Below, piece by piece: positions 6,931 to 16,092 of a DNA stretch of 64,000 bases. The notes below the pieces were generated by a model. The model searched no databases. It saw nothing but the letters and a program-made list of their open reading frames with translations, and was not told the origin of the DNA. This stretch comes from Chitinophaga skermanii (GTDB lineage: Bacteria > Bacteroidota > Bacteroidia > Chitinophagales > Chitinophagaceae), in contig NZ_QLLL01000005.1 of assembly GCF_003259335.1 (NCBI RefSeq), forward strand, positions 1 to 64,000. The letters run 5' to 3'. The translations under genes and the position numbers were made by a program. How positions within the stretch are numbered: the first letter of the stretch is position 1; every line of letters starts with the position of its first letter.

Positions 6931-8022
6931 ATGTCAGTAGACATTAACATATCAAACTACGAGCAGTACTTACTCTGCTATATCGACGGGGAATTGAACC
7001 CCGAAGAAATAGCCGCGTTGGAGCTTTTCTTGGAAAAGTACCCCGACTTGCGTCAAGAACTGGCACAGCTGGAAGCCGTTAAGTTGCTGCCGGAAGAGGA
7101 GATCGTGTTTGACAATAAGGCAATGCTCTACCGTGGTGCCCAAGGCGTTCATCAACACAATTACCAATCGTACATGCTAAGCAAGGTGGATGGGGAGTTG
7201 TCGAAAGCAGGGGAAGCCGAGTTAGCAGCATTTTTACAAAACAACCCGGCTTACCAAGGTGAAATGGCGGCCTTCATGGCTACAAAGTTGCAACCCGATA
7301 CTAGTATTGGGTTTGGAGATAAGTCGGTATTATATAAACACCGCCAAAAAGTGCAGCCGATTTGGTTGCGTAGAACGGCGTGGTATGCTGCTGCGGCAGT
7401 AATAGCCGGTATTATGGTGTGGCAATTGCCCGGGATGATGGAGGATAGAAGTGTTACACCGGCACAAACAACAACTACTACAGCTACAAACGAGCAAAAT
7501 ACAACGAACGCGGAAACCGTGGAGCCAAGTAATACGCCCGCCGTTAGCCCTCAAAGCAATGATATAGCCATTGCATCGAATGATGCCATGAACACTACAA
7601 CACAACAAGCAAGCATGGCAAACCATGCAGCACATGTGCAAGTCGACAACACAACATCAGCAGCGTCTGAACAAACAGTGGCCGCGAAAGCAGCATTTAT
7701 TGAACCGGTAAATGTTAGCACTTCATCAGCGCCAACAACAGTGAACAGTAACATAGCGGCGGTGAATAATACCATCGCCTTACATAAAGAAGAAACGGCA
7801 ACAAGTACGGCGAAAATCGACCCTGAAATTGCCATCGCTTCCAGTCAAACAGGGCAGGAAAACGAAGCAAGTAGGTTTGGAGCGACAACAGCAACAATGG
7901 CCACACCGCCACCGCCACCACCAGGTGAATTGATCATGTCGATCAGTTCCAGTGGCGAAGGGAAGCTGTTGGACAAAGTAACCAACGTAGCACGTTTCTT
8001 CGGTAAAAAGAAAAGAAACTAG
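6931..8022 (+). CDS. Single-TM protein with duplicated anti-sigma-like domain
   Basis: This 363-residue protein is probably the anti-sigma factor for the upstream sigma. Residues 9-68 and 77-136 are a tandem duplication: 24 of 60 aligned residues are identical, both units begin NY..Y.L...DGEL and end K..LY. A TM helix follows (about 149-166, WYAAAAVIAGIMVWQL). Then comes a long low-complexity Thr/Asn/Ala/Ser region (170-325), a PPPPPP run and a basic tail (GKKKRN). The first part of each repeat resembles the cytosolic segment (YIDGEL..EE) seen in Bacteroidota anti-sigma proteins. No zinc-binding HxxxCxxC is present. The function is inferred from position and topology. Confidence 0.7.
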   Translation: MSVDINISNYEQYLLCYIDGELNPEEIAALELFLEKYPDLRQELAQLEAVKLLPEEEIVFDNKAMLYRGAQGVHQHNYQSYMLSKVDGELSKAGEAELAAFLQNNPAYQGEMAAFMATKLQPDTSIGFGDKSVLYKHRQKVQPIWLRRTAWYAAAAVIAGIMVWQLPGMMEDRSVTPAQTTTTTATNEQNTTNAETVEPSNTPAVSPQSNDIAIASNDAMNTTTQQASMANHAAHVQVDNTTSAASEQTVAAKAAFIEPVNVSTSSAPTTVNSNIAAVNNTIALHKEETATSTAKIDPEIAIASSQTGQENEASRFGATTATMATPPPPPPGELIMSISSSGEGKLLDKVTNVARFFGKKKRN

Positions 8023-8063
8023 GGTGGGCACCCCTGTAATAAAATTAAACAGGACGAAATTTT

Positions 8064-8993
8064 ATGAAGTGTAAAATTTTACTCGTGTTGTTAGGCTTGA
8101 TGTTATCGTACGTGGCGGAAGCCCAAGTAACATCGGATACTATACAGATTCGGAGTTTAATCATCGTAAGAAACAAGGATACGCGTAATAGGAATACATT
8201 TAAGATGTATAACGATACGGCGTATATGAGAAATAAACTCAAGAAAAATCTACATACACGCTTTTTCGTATTCGATATCGGTTTCAATAACTACATCGAT
8301 CGCAGCCAATACGGTAGCGCGATGGTAGCTGCTCGTTACCCATATAATAATTATGGCTTACAAGGAAGTATTGCTACAACTAACGATCAAACGTACTACA
8401 AATACGATTATACCGGGGTAGGCTTGAACACTTTCGCACCAAGAGCAGGCAGCGAACCGCTGACGCCAAGCGAATTCAAGTTAATTACAGGGAAATCGAT
8501 AAATGTGAATGTGTGGTTGATGATGCAGCGATTGAACCTGCGCAAGCATAAATTGAACTTGATTTATGCATTGGGTTTGGAGATGAATAATTACCGCTAC
8601 GCAAGAAACATCAGCTACAAACCAGGTTATCCAACACAAATCGTACGCGATACAATCGATTTCAGTAAAAATAAATTGTACACAGGCTACCTTTCAGTGC
8701 CGTTAATGTTGAACTATAATTCGAACCCAGCTAGGCCATCCCGCGCATTTGAAGCGAGTTTCGGCGTAATGGGCGGTTACTTGGTAAAGGCTCGTACCAA
8801 GCAAGTAAGCGAAGAATATGGGAAAGTGAAACAGAACGATGAGTTCAATTTAAATAAGTGGCGTTTAGCGTTAACGAGTGAAATTGGATATGGACCGGTG
8901 AAATTATATGGTAATTTCTCGCTAACACCGCTACACGACTACGGATTAGAGCAATATCCATTCTCGATAGGGTTTAGGTTTAACGGTTTCTAA
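8064..8993 (+). CDS. Outer-membrane beta-barrel protein (PorT-like family)
   Basis: This 309-residue protein has a Sec signal peptide ending AEAQ (about residue 20). The remainder has alternating hydrophobic/aromatic strands and a C-terminal strand ending in Phe (PFSIGFRFNGF), as in beta-barrel proteins. It lies 41 nt after the anti-sigma-like gene, so sigma, anti-sigma and barrel probably form one transcription unit. The barrel may be the surface component of the response or simply a regulon member. The specific ligand is unknown. Confidence 0.6.
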   Translation: MKCKILLVLLGLMLSYVAEAQVTSDTIQIRSLIIVRNKDTRNRNTFKMYNDTAYMRNKLKKNLHTRFFVFDIGFNNYIDRSQYGSAMVAARYPYNNYGLQGSIATTNDQTYYKYDYTGVGLNTFAPRAGSEPLTPSEFKLITGKSINVNVWLMMQRLNLRKHKLNLIYALGLEMNNYRYARNISYKPGYPTQIVRDTIDFSKNKLYTGYLSVPLMLNYNSNPARPSRAFEASFGVMGGYLVKARTKQVSEEYGKVKQNDEFNLNKWRLALTSEIGYGPVKLYGNFSLTPLHDYGLEQYPFSIGFRFNGF

Positions 8994-9016
8994 TCCTATG
9001 TAAAATTATAATACCT

Positions 9017-9024
9017 TATTTTTG
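9017..9024 (+). promoter_or_regulatory. -7 box TATTTTTG
   Basis: It is a TAnnTTTG match 75 nt upstream of the ATG at 9099, the first such box after the barrel gene. Confidence 0.45.
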
Positions 9025-9098
9025 TGTCGCTTTTTATGGAGAATTGATGAATTAGGCATCCTTCTTGTCCATAAGAACGAAACCAAATAACAATATCC

Positions 9099-9458
9099 AT
9101 GAAATCACTATTCGCTTTATTAGCCGTATCCTGTTTAATCGCTGTGATGCATGCCAACAAGGACAAAATCATCGGTATTCAAGCGTCTGATCCAATGACG
9201 AAGTTGGCGCCTTATAAATCGAATAATACAACATTACCTTCTCCATCAACAGAAGAAGAAATGGTAATGGTACCGGATAGTGTTTACCAAGCAAGCCGCT
9301 TAGACCCCGCTAGGTATACTGGACATTACCATGTACTGTATGTACAAACGGCAAAAAATCCGAATACTTTAACACGTTCACAAGTATTTCAATTAAAACG
9401 TGAAGAGAAATTGGCTTCTATTACAGAACCAGGGAAGGATTTGAGCCAAAGAAATTAA
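9099..9458 (+). CDS. Secreted protein of unknown function
   Basis: This 119-residue protein has an N-terminal hydrophobic signal (residues 3-18). A polar, Thr/Ser/Pro/Glu-rich body follows, with no motif I recognise. It has its own promoter box and is followed by a weak hairpin (GCCCG..TGGGC then TTTT, near 9484-9500). It stands alone between the barrel gene and the M16 peptidase. Confidence 0.6.
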   Translation: MKSLFALLAVSCLIAVMHANKDKIIGIQASDPMTKLAPYKSNNTTLPSPSTEEEMVMVPDSVYQASRLDPARYTGHYHVLYVQTAKNPNTLTRSQVFQLKREEKLASITEPGKDLSQRN

Positions 9459-9567
9459 TACGAATCAGCTTTCTTTTTGTAAATGCCCGCATCGTGGGCT
9501 TTTGCCGTTTATCCCTAATTCAAGCGATTTTTTCCTCTCCGTTTCCTGAAAATTGAGGCCTTCAAGT

Positions 9568-9575
9568 TATATTTG
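9568..9575 (+). promoter_or_regulatory. -7 box TATATTTG for the M16 peptidase
   Basis: It overlaps the in-frame TTG at 9573 and so favours the downstream ATG at 9609 as the real start. Confidence 0.55.
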
Positions 9576-9608
9576 GAAAATTCTATTTTCAAAAAACCAA
9601 CAAGAAGT

Positions 9609-12542
9609 ATGAGAGTCCTCAAACTATTCTTACTCCTCGTAGTGGCCGGGAATGCGACTTTCGCACAAAGCAAATACGAATGGAAGGAAGGAAATGCCGG
9701 TGGTTATACGTATAAGTATGTAACCAACGACCCAATGCAGGCCCGCTTTTACACATTGAAAAATGGCCTGACGGTTATTTTAAGTGTCAACAAGAAAGAG
9801 CCCCGAATTCAAACCCTCATCGGCGTAAGAGCCGGTAGCACTAGCGATCCTGCTGATCACACTGGTTTAGCTCACTACCTAGAGCACCTTTTATTCAAAG
9901 GCACCGATAAATACGGCTCACTCGATTGGGCAAAGGAAAAACCTTACCTCGATCAAATCGAAGGCTTGTACGATGTGTACAACCAAACTACCGATGTGGC
10001 TAAAAGAAAAGCTATCTACCGTCAAATCGATAGCGTATCTGGTATCGCTGCGAAGTATGCAATCGCAAACGAATACGATAAAATGATGACGGCAATGGGT
10101 GCGCAAGGAACAAATGCGCATACCTCGAATGAAGAAACAGTGTACGAAGAAGATATTCCTTCTAACGCGGTAGATAAGTTCCTAACTTTACAAGCAGAAC
10201 GCTTCCGCAACCCACAATTCCGTATTTTCCATACAGAACTTGAAGCGGTATACGAAGAAAAAAACCGTGGCCTAGATAATGATAACAACAAAATGTACGA
10301 AACCCTTTTCGCCGCTTTGTTCCCTACACATAACTACGGTCAACAAACTACTATCGGTACGATCGAACACCTTAAAAATCCTTCCCTCAAAGCTATCCGC
10401 AAATTCTACGATACATACTATGTACCTAATAATATGTCGATCGTAATGGCAGGTGACTTCGACCCGGATTATGTTATTAAAAAGATCGATGAGAAATTCA
10501 GCTACATGCAACCTAAACCTGTAACTGAATATACTGCTGCTCCAGAAAAAGCCATCACAGCTCCTATCGTAAAAGAAGTGATTGGTCCAGACGCAGAAAG
10601 TGTAAATATCGCTTTCCGTTTACCGGGTGCAGAAGATACTAAAACCCGCTTACTCATCGCTGCTTTGGCACAAGTATTAACCAATGGTAGCGCCGGTTTG
10701 ATGGACTTAAACTTGAACAAACAACAGAAGTTGCTGAGCGCTAGCGCAGGCGATTACGGTTTGAAAGATTATACTGTATTGTTCCTTGCTGGTAAAGCAA
10801 AAGAAGGTCAAACCCTCGAAGATGTCCGCGATTTGTTATTGGGCCAGTTAGAGATCTTGAAAAAAGGTCAGTTCGACGAAACCCTTATCAAAGCCATCGT
10901 AAACAACTACAAACTCGCCGAAATCCAAGGATTGGAAAGCAATAACAACCGTGCTACTTCTATCATGGATAACTACATCAAAAGTGCCGGTAAAACTTGG
11001 GCAGCAGATGTAGCGTATATCGACGACCTTAGCAAAATCTCGAAACAACAAATTGTTGACTTTGCTAACAAAAACTTGAATAACAACTACGTAATTGTTT
11101 ACAAACGTAAAGGTGAAGATAAGAGCACAGAGAAAGTAGAGAAACCACCCATTACACCTGTAGAAGTAAACCGTGATGCACAATCAGCCTTCTTGAAATC
11201 TATTTTTGAAATGCCGGCAACACCTGTGAAGCCACAGTGGTTGGATTTCAACAAGGATATTCAAAAAGGTAAAGTAGGTGCAGCCGATGTATTGTACGTA
11301 CAGAATAAAGAAAATGGCTTGTTCCGTTTGTACTACAAATTCGATATGGGTTCTTGGAACAATAAATTGTTGCCATTAGCTGCTACATATTTGAGTTTCT
11401 TAGGTACAGATAAAATGTCTGCTGAAGAAATCACGAAACAATTCTACAACATCGCTTGTAGCTTTAAAGTGTCTGCAGGTTCTGATGAATCATCGATCGT
11501 TATTTCGGGCTTGAACGAAAACTTCGATCAAGCAGTGAAATTATTCGAAGATTTAATCCGCAACTGTAAAGTAGATGAGAATGCATTCGCAGCATTGAAA
11601 AGCAGGATCAACAAATCTCGTACTGATGCTAAGTTGAACAAAGGTCAAATCATGAACGCACTTACTTACTACGGTATGTACGGTGCAAAAAATCCTTTCA
11701 ATAACACCTTATCTAAAGCTGATTTAGAGAGCTTGAAAGCACAAACATTGGTAGATCTTTTACATAGCTTACCGAACTTCAAACCAACCATCATCTACTA
11801 CGGTCCGAAACCATTAGCAACTTTAACGGCTGATGTAAAACGCTTGCACCCAATGCCGGCTACTTTTGCAACGCCACCTGCTGCTACTAAATTCGAACAA
11901 GTACACAATACAAAAGGAAATGTATTGTTCACAGATTATAACATGGTACAATCAGAAGTTAGATGGGTATATAACGATACGAAGTATGATCCAAAAGAAA
12001 CAGCTATCGTAGAATTGTTCAACGCATACTTCGGCGGTGGTATGGGATCGATCGTATTCCAAACTATTCGTGAATCGAAAGCATTGGCTTATTCAACTTA
12101 CGCGTACTACAGCTCTCCAAACAAAAAAGAATTGTCGTACACCACCATGGCATACGTAGGTAGCCAAGCAGATAAAATGAACGAAGCCATTGCTGGTATG
12201 AATGAATTGTTAACAGACATTCCTCGTTCCGACAAAGCTTTAATCACTGCGAAAGCAAGCATGAAGCAAGATATTGAAACGCAAAGAGTAACGCAAGATG
12301 GTATTATCGCGAACTACTTGAATGCGAAAAAATTGGGATTGGATTACGACTTGCGTAAAGACGTATATAATGCCATAGATAATATGAACTTCGAACAAGT
12401 GAAAGCATTCCACGCTAAACACATCGCCGGTAAGCCATACACTTATTGTGTATTAGCATCTGATAAACGTGTTAGTGAAGAAGACTTGAAAAAATACGGT
12501 GACGTGAAAAAATTATCACTCGAAGAATTATTCGGGTACTAA
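9609..12542 (+). CDS. M16 family zinc peptidase, secreted
   Basis: This 977-residue pitrilysin/insulinase-type metallopeptidase has two halves. The N-terminal half carries the inverted zinc motif HxxEH (HYLEH in GLAHYLEHLLFKGT), and the downstream glutamate is probably in EAVYEEKNRG. The C-terminal half is a second M16 domain without the zinc motif. A signal peptide (MRVLKLFLLL...TFAQ) sends it to the periplasm. It presumably degrades peptides there. I use the ATG at 9609; the open frame begins at a TTG (9573) inside the promoter box. Length is normal for two-domain periplasmic M16 enzymes. It is monocistronic, with a strong terminator after it. Confidence 0.9.
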   Translation: MRVLKLFLLLVVAGNATFAQSKYEWKEGNAGGYTYKYVTNDPMQARFYTLKNGLTVILSVNKKEPRIQTLIGVRAGSTSDPADHTGLAHYLEHLLFKGTDKYGSLDWAKEKPYLDQIEGLYDVYNQTTDVAKRKAIYRQIDSVSGIAAKYAIANEYDKMMTAMGAQGTNAHTSNEETVYEEDIPSNAVDKFLTLQAERFRNPQFRIFHTELEAVYEEKNRGLDNDNNKMYETLFAALFPTHNYGQQTTIGTIEHLKNPSLKAIRKFYDTYYVPNNMSIVMAGDFDPDYVIKKIDEKFSYMQPKPVTEYTAAPEKAITAPIVKEVIGPDAESVNIAFRLPGAEDTKTRLLIAALAQVLTNGSAGLMDLNLNKQQKLLSASAGDYGLKDYTVLFLAGKAKEGQTLEDVRDLLLGQLEILKKGQFDETLIKAIVNNYKLAEIQGLESNNNRATSIMDNYIKSAGKTWAADVAYIDDLSKISKQQIVDFANKNLNNNYVIVYKRKGEDKSTEKVEKPPITPVEVNRDAQSAFLKSIFEMPATPVKPQWLDFNKDIQKGKVGAADVLYVQNKENGLFRLYYKFDMGSWNNKLLPLAATYLSFLGTDKMSAEEITKQFYNIACSFKVSAGSDESSIVISGLNENFDQAVKLFEDLIRNCKVDENAFAALKSRINKSRTDAKLNKGQIMNALTYYGMYGAKNPFNNTLSKADLESLKAQTLVDLLHSLPNFKPTIIYYGPKPLATLTADVKRLHPMPATFATPPAATKFEQVHNTKGNVLFTDYNMVQSEVRWVYNDTKYDPKETAIVELFNAYFGGGMGSIVFQTIRESKALAYSTYAYYSSPNKKELSYTTMAYVGSQADKMNEAIAGMNELLTDIPRSDKALITAKASMKQDIETQRVTQDGIIANYLNAKKLGLDYDLRKDVYNAIDNMNFEQVKAFHAKHIAGKPYTYCVLASDKRVSEEDLKKYGDVKKLSLEELFGY

Positions 12543-12563
12543 TATTTTTTTCAATACATATAA

Positions 12564-12600
12564 AAACATCCCGCTTCTGCAAGATAGAGGCGGGATGTTT
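12564..12600 (+). terminator. Terminator of the M16 peptidase gene
   Basis: The stem AAACATCCCGC (12564-12574) with GCGGGATGTTT (12590-12600) is perfect over 11 bp. It is followed by CTTTTT. Confidence 0.88.
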
Positions 12601-12617
12601 CTTTTTAGAAGAAACGA

Positions 12618-12625
12618 TATATTTG
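12618..12625 (+). promoter_or_regulatory. -7 box TATATTTG for L,D-transpeptidase
   Basis: It is a TAnnTTTG match about 50 nt upstream of the ATG at 12675 and just after the preceding terminator. Confidence 0.5.
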
Positions 12626-12674
12626 CATGCAATAAAACCTTATACCCTAACGTTAATATCCTATTGAAATTCCT

Positions 12675-13235
12675 ATGAAGCAGTGGTTACATTATTGTTG
12701 GCTACTTCTATTATTACCATTATGTAGCTTTATTTCCGAAGAAGACTTATACCGCGTAAAACTAAATCCCGCTAATATCGATGCCGACAAGGTTTTCCTG
12801 TTGATCGATAAAAGCGATTATCGAATGTATGTATATGAAGACGTTACGTTGATTAAGATTTACAAGGTTGTATTTGGTAATGATGATATGGGCGACAAGC
12901 GCATAGAAGGCGACCGGAAAACACCGGAAGGTACTTTCCGTATTTTATCTAAACGGTATGATAATCGTTGGAACAGATTTTTGTTGTTAGATTATCCGAA
13001 TGAAAGTTCGTACAGCAAATTTCAAAACAGGCAAGCCCGTGGAGAAATTTCGCAAGCCGCTACTATCGGGAATGGCATTGGTATTCATGGTGTAGAAAAA
13101 ACATCTGGTATAACAGATGTGTATGTTGAAAAACGGATTAATTGGACACTTGGATGTATCAGCATGAAAACAGAAGATGTGAATGAATTATACGAAGTTT
13201 TAAAAGTTGGTACGCCAGTTGTTATAAGATATTAA
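12675..13235 (+). CDS. L,D-transpeptidase family protein (YkuD)
   Basis: This 186-residue protein has a signal peptide and a YkuD domain (about 38-186). The catalytic signature is complete: HGVEKTSG with the conserved His-Gly, then NWTLGCISM with the active-site Cys. YkuD enzymes form or edit 3-3 cross-links in peptidoglycan, or attach proteins to it, in the periplasm. It is transcribed alone between two strong terminators. A second, larger L,D-transpeptidase is at 41121. Confidence 0.88.
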   Translation: MKQWLHYCWLLLLLPLCSFISEEDLYRVKLNPANIDADKVFLLIDKSDYRMYVYEDVTLIKIYKVVFGNDDMGDKRIEGDRKTPEGTFRILSKRYDNRWNRFLLLDYPNESSYSKFQNRQARGEISQAATIGNGIGIHGVEKTSGITDVYVEKRINWTLGCISMKTEDVNELYEVLKVGTPVVIRY

Positions 13236-13258
13236 ACTGCATAACCTATGCACGTGTC

Positions 13259-13300
13259 ATAAATGCCCAAGGCCTTCATAGCCTGGGCATTTATATTTTT
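13259..13300 (+). terminator. Terminator of the L,D-transpeptidase gene
   Basis: ATAAATGCCCA (13259-13269) pairs with TGGGCATTTAT (13284-13294). ATTTTT follows. Confidence 0.88.
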
Positions 13301-13359
13301 AGGTAGAAAAGAAATCCAATTCTTCGTTTACCACGTACATGAAATTATAATCTCATAGC

Positions 13360-13878
13360 ATGCACATGCGCTTTTACCATTGGTTGTTCCTTTTGTGCAT
13401 GGCAGTAGTATTAGGATGTAATAAGGTGGAAGATGAGGAAATAGCCTTGCGAAGTGAAACCTTCAATTACACTTTTAATAACGGCGCCATGGGGAGCGGT
13501 ACTGCGTATAACGGCACACACGATAGAAGCTTATCGGCTCAAATAAAAATAGAAGAACTACAAGACGGGCGAACGAGTTTTTCGGCCATATTAAATGGAA
13601 CAATACCAGGCGCAGTATACAAAGTACATATACACGATTATCAATCACCGGTAGCACCAAGTTTTTTACCGTATAAAACAACTCCAAATATTTCAATACT
13701 AGCTACCGACGTGGTAGGGAATGGAGCTACGGCTGTATCCGGTGGTATATCAACCATGGGTTATGATCAATTTATCAATGCCTACAAAGGAATATTAATT
13801 GTGCACGACCCGGCTGTTTTCAGTGTAACTAGTATGTCTACTTTCTTGGTATTTGGAAAGATTGGGATGAAGTACTAA
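13360..13878 (+). CDS. Lipoprotein of unknown function
   Basis: This 172-residue protein has a lipoprotein signal: a hydrophobic stretch ending VVLGC, with Cys at about residue 20. The body has beta-rich features and a VYKVHIHDYQ segment reminiscent of CHRD or Cu/Zn-SOD-like folds, but I cannot confirm either. It is monocistronic and convergent with acs. The start could be Met1 or Met3. Confidence 0.65.
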   Translation: MHMRFYHWLFLLCMAVVLGCNKVEDEEIALRSETFNYTFNNGAMGSGTAYNGTHDRSLSAQIKIEELQDGRTSFSAILNGTIPGAVYKVHIHDYQSPVAPSFLPYKTTPNISILATDVVGNGATAVSGGISTMGYDQFINAYKGILIVHDPAVFSVTSMSTFLVFGKIGMKY

Positions 13879-13969
13879 TGTTTTCTCATAGCATATGATT
13901 GATCCGTATAGGTTAATATGGTTTGATAAAATAAGATACGTGGTCAATCAAACTCCTGTTTTCAACGAA

Positions 13970-13998
13970 AAAAGGTGCCGAGATAATCGGCACCTTTT
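13970..13998. terminator. Bidirectional terminator between lipoprotein gene and acs
   Basis: The stem AAAAGGTGCCG (13970-13980) with CGGCACCTTTT (13988-13998) has a 7-nt loop. It is flanked by A-run and T-run and sits between convergent genes. Confidence 0.88.
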
Positions 13999-14018
13999 GT
14001 TTTTTATGATAAGTAATA

Positions 14019-15932
14019 TTACAATCTTCCACGCTTGATTTCATCTACAACACCCGGGTCGAGTAAAGTAGATGTATCTCCTAGGTTGTCCATTTCGTTT
14101 TCCGCTATTTTGCGGAGGATACGGCGCATAATTTTGCCGGAACGTGTTTTTGGTAAGCCGCTCACGAATTGAATCCTATCGGGCTTCGCAATCGGACCAA
14201 TAATCCTCGATACCGTTTGCATAATGTCTTTACGCGTTAACTCAGGATCTTTCGATAAGTTCTCTAAAATCACGTACGCATAAATACCTTGACCTTTAAT
14301 ATCGTGCGGGTATCCCACAACAGCGCTTTCTACAACACCTGCGTGCATATTGATGGCGTTTTCAACCTCGGCTGTTCCAATACGGTGACCACTTACGTTC
14401 AATACATCATCTACACGGCCGGTAATGCGATAGAAACCTTCTTCATCCCGCAAACAACCGTCGCCCGTGAAGTATAAGTTTTCATACGTAGCAAAGTAGT
14501 TCGTGCGGCAGCGTTCATGATCGCCGTATGTTGTGCGCAACATACCTGGCCAAGGGAACTTGATACACAAGTTGCCACTTACTCCATTACCCTCGATTTC
14601 CTTACCTTGTTCATCGACCAAAACAGGTTGAATACCTGGCATAGGAAGGGTTGCATAACCTGGTTTTTCCGGCGTTACACCTGCTAGGGTAGTAATCATA
14701 ATACCGCCCGTTTCTGTTTGCCACCAGGTATCGGCAATCGGTGCACGCCCTTTACCGATATTATCTTTATACCAATGCCATGCTTCTTCGTTGATGGGTT
14801 CACCTACAGAACCCAATTTAGTTAAAGAAGAAAGGTCTTTATGATTTACAGGACCTAAGCCGAAGCCCATTAAGCTACGAATAGCTGTAGGAGCAGTGTA
14901 TAGTGTATTTACACGGTATTTATCTACGATATCCCAGAAACGACCAGCATCTGGATAAGTAGGTACACCTTCGAACATAAGGGTAGTAGCGCCAGCACTC
15001 AAAGGGCCGTAAACGATGTAGCTGTGACCGGTAATCCAACCGATGTCGGCAGTACAGAAGAATACTTCGCCTTGTTTGTATTGGAATGTATTAACGAACG
15101 TATAGTTAGCATATACCATGTAACCGCCACAGGTGTGTACCACACCTTTAGGTTTGCCGGTTGAGCCGGATGTATACAGAATGAATAATTCGTCTTCGGC
15201 GTCCATCTCTTCTGCAGGGCAAGGCGGGTTGCCTTGTGTTTCTACAGCCTTGATTTCATCTTCCCACCATACATCTCTGCCTTTTAGCATACTAACTGGC
15301 GTACGAGTACGTGTGCAAACGATTACTTTTTTCACCGTAGGGCAGGCCATTAAAGCATCGTCAATCACTGCTTTTAATGGAATATCTTTTGCACCACGGA
15401 ATGCGCCGTCGCAAGTGATCACCAAGCTGCATTGAGCATCTTGTATACGATCTGCAATCGATTGGGCACTAAAACCGCCGAATACCACTGAGTGAATAGC
15501 GCCAATTCTCGCACATGCTAATACGGCGATCGCTAACTCTGGAATCATACCCATGTAAATACATACACGGTCGCCCTTTTTAACGCCATTGTTTTTTAAT
15601 ACGTTCGCGAATTGACATACTTTATTGTACAAATCGCGGTATGTAATAACACGGTGACGTTCTTCCGGATCGTTAGGTTCCCAGATAATAGCAGGCTGAT
15701 TCCCCAAAGTGCCGAGGTGCCTATCTAAACAGTTTTCTGTAATGTTCACTTTAGCTCCTAGGAACCACTTCACACTAGGATCTTTAAAATTCCATTCTAA
15801 AACGCGGTCCCATTTACGGCGCCAGTAAAAATGATCTGCTACGTTAGCCCAAAAACCTTCTGGATCGGTTACGCTATGCTGCCAGGCTTGTTTATATTCT
15901 TCGTAGCTCTTGAGTTGGTATGGATAAGACAT
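14019..15932 (-). CDS. acs: Acetyl-CoA synthetase (acetate-CoA ligase, AMP-forming)
   Basis: This 637-residue ANL-family enzyme converts acetate, ATP and CoA to acetyl-CoA via acetyl-AMP. The N-terminal ACAS_N region (about 5-60) is followed by the AMP-binding core with the P-loop-like YTSGSTGKPKGVVHT, then WWQTETGG and the hinge YFTGDG...GRVDDVLNVSGHR. The C-terminal PKTRSGKIMRR carries the catalytic lysine that is acetylation-regulated in characterised enzymes. Length is standard. It is monocistronic on the minus strand, with a terminator on each side. Confidence 0.95.
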   Translation of the reverse strand: MSYPYQLKSYEEYKQAWQHSVTDPEGFWANVADHFYWRRKWDRVLEWNFKDPSVKWFLGAKVNITENCLDRHLGTLGNQPAIIWEPNDPEERHRVITYRDLYNKVCQFANVLKNNGVKKGDRVCIYMGMIPELAIAVLACARIGAIHSVVFGGFSAQSIADRIQDAQCSLVITCDGAFRGAKDIPLKAVIDDALMACPTVKKVIVCTRTRTPVSMLKGRDVWWEDEIKAVETQGNPPCPAEEMDAEDELFILYTSGSTGKPKGVVHTCGGYMVYANYTFVNTFQYKQGEVFFCTADIGWITGHSYIVYGPLSAGATTLMFEGVPTYPDAGRFWDIVDKYRVNTLYTAPTAIRSLMGFGLGPVNHKDLSSLTKLGSVGEPINEEAWHWYKDNIGKGRAPIADTWWQTETGGIMITTLAGVTPEKPGYATLPMPGIQPVLVDEQGKEIEGNGVSGNLCIKFPWPGMLRTTYGDHERCRTNYFATYENLYFTGDGCLRDEEGFYRITGRVDDVLNVSGHRIGTAEVENAINMHAGVVESAVVGYPHDIKGQGIYAYVILENLSKDPELTRKDIMQTVSRIIGPIAKPDRIQFVSGLPKTRSGKIMRRILRKIAENEMDNLGDTSTLLDPGVVDEIKRGRL

Positions 15933-16036
15933 GACTCTTCCCGTTGTTTAATAAATTTTGTGATTTTGTATCAGTTAACGTTGTGACACTAAATTTAATA
16001 AACATTCTGCAAGAATTTTAGCAAGAAATGTTAAAT

Positions 16037-16070
16037 AAAAAGCATGTCCCACGGGGGAACATGCCTTTTG
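16037..16070 (-). terminator. Terminator of the TPR gene
   Basis: AAAAGCATGT (from about 16038) pairs with ACATGCCTTTT with one bulge, around a C/G-rich loop. On the minus strand the stem runs into T. Confidence 0.7.
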
Positions 16071-16092
16071 GATTGAACTGTTTGTTTGTTTT

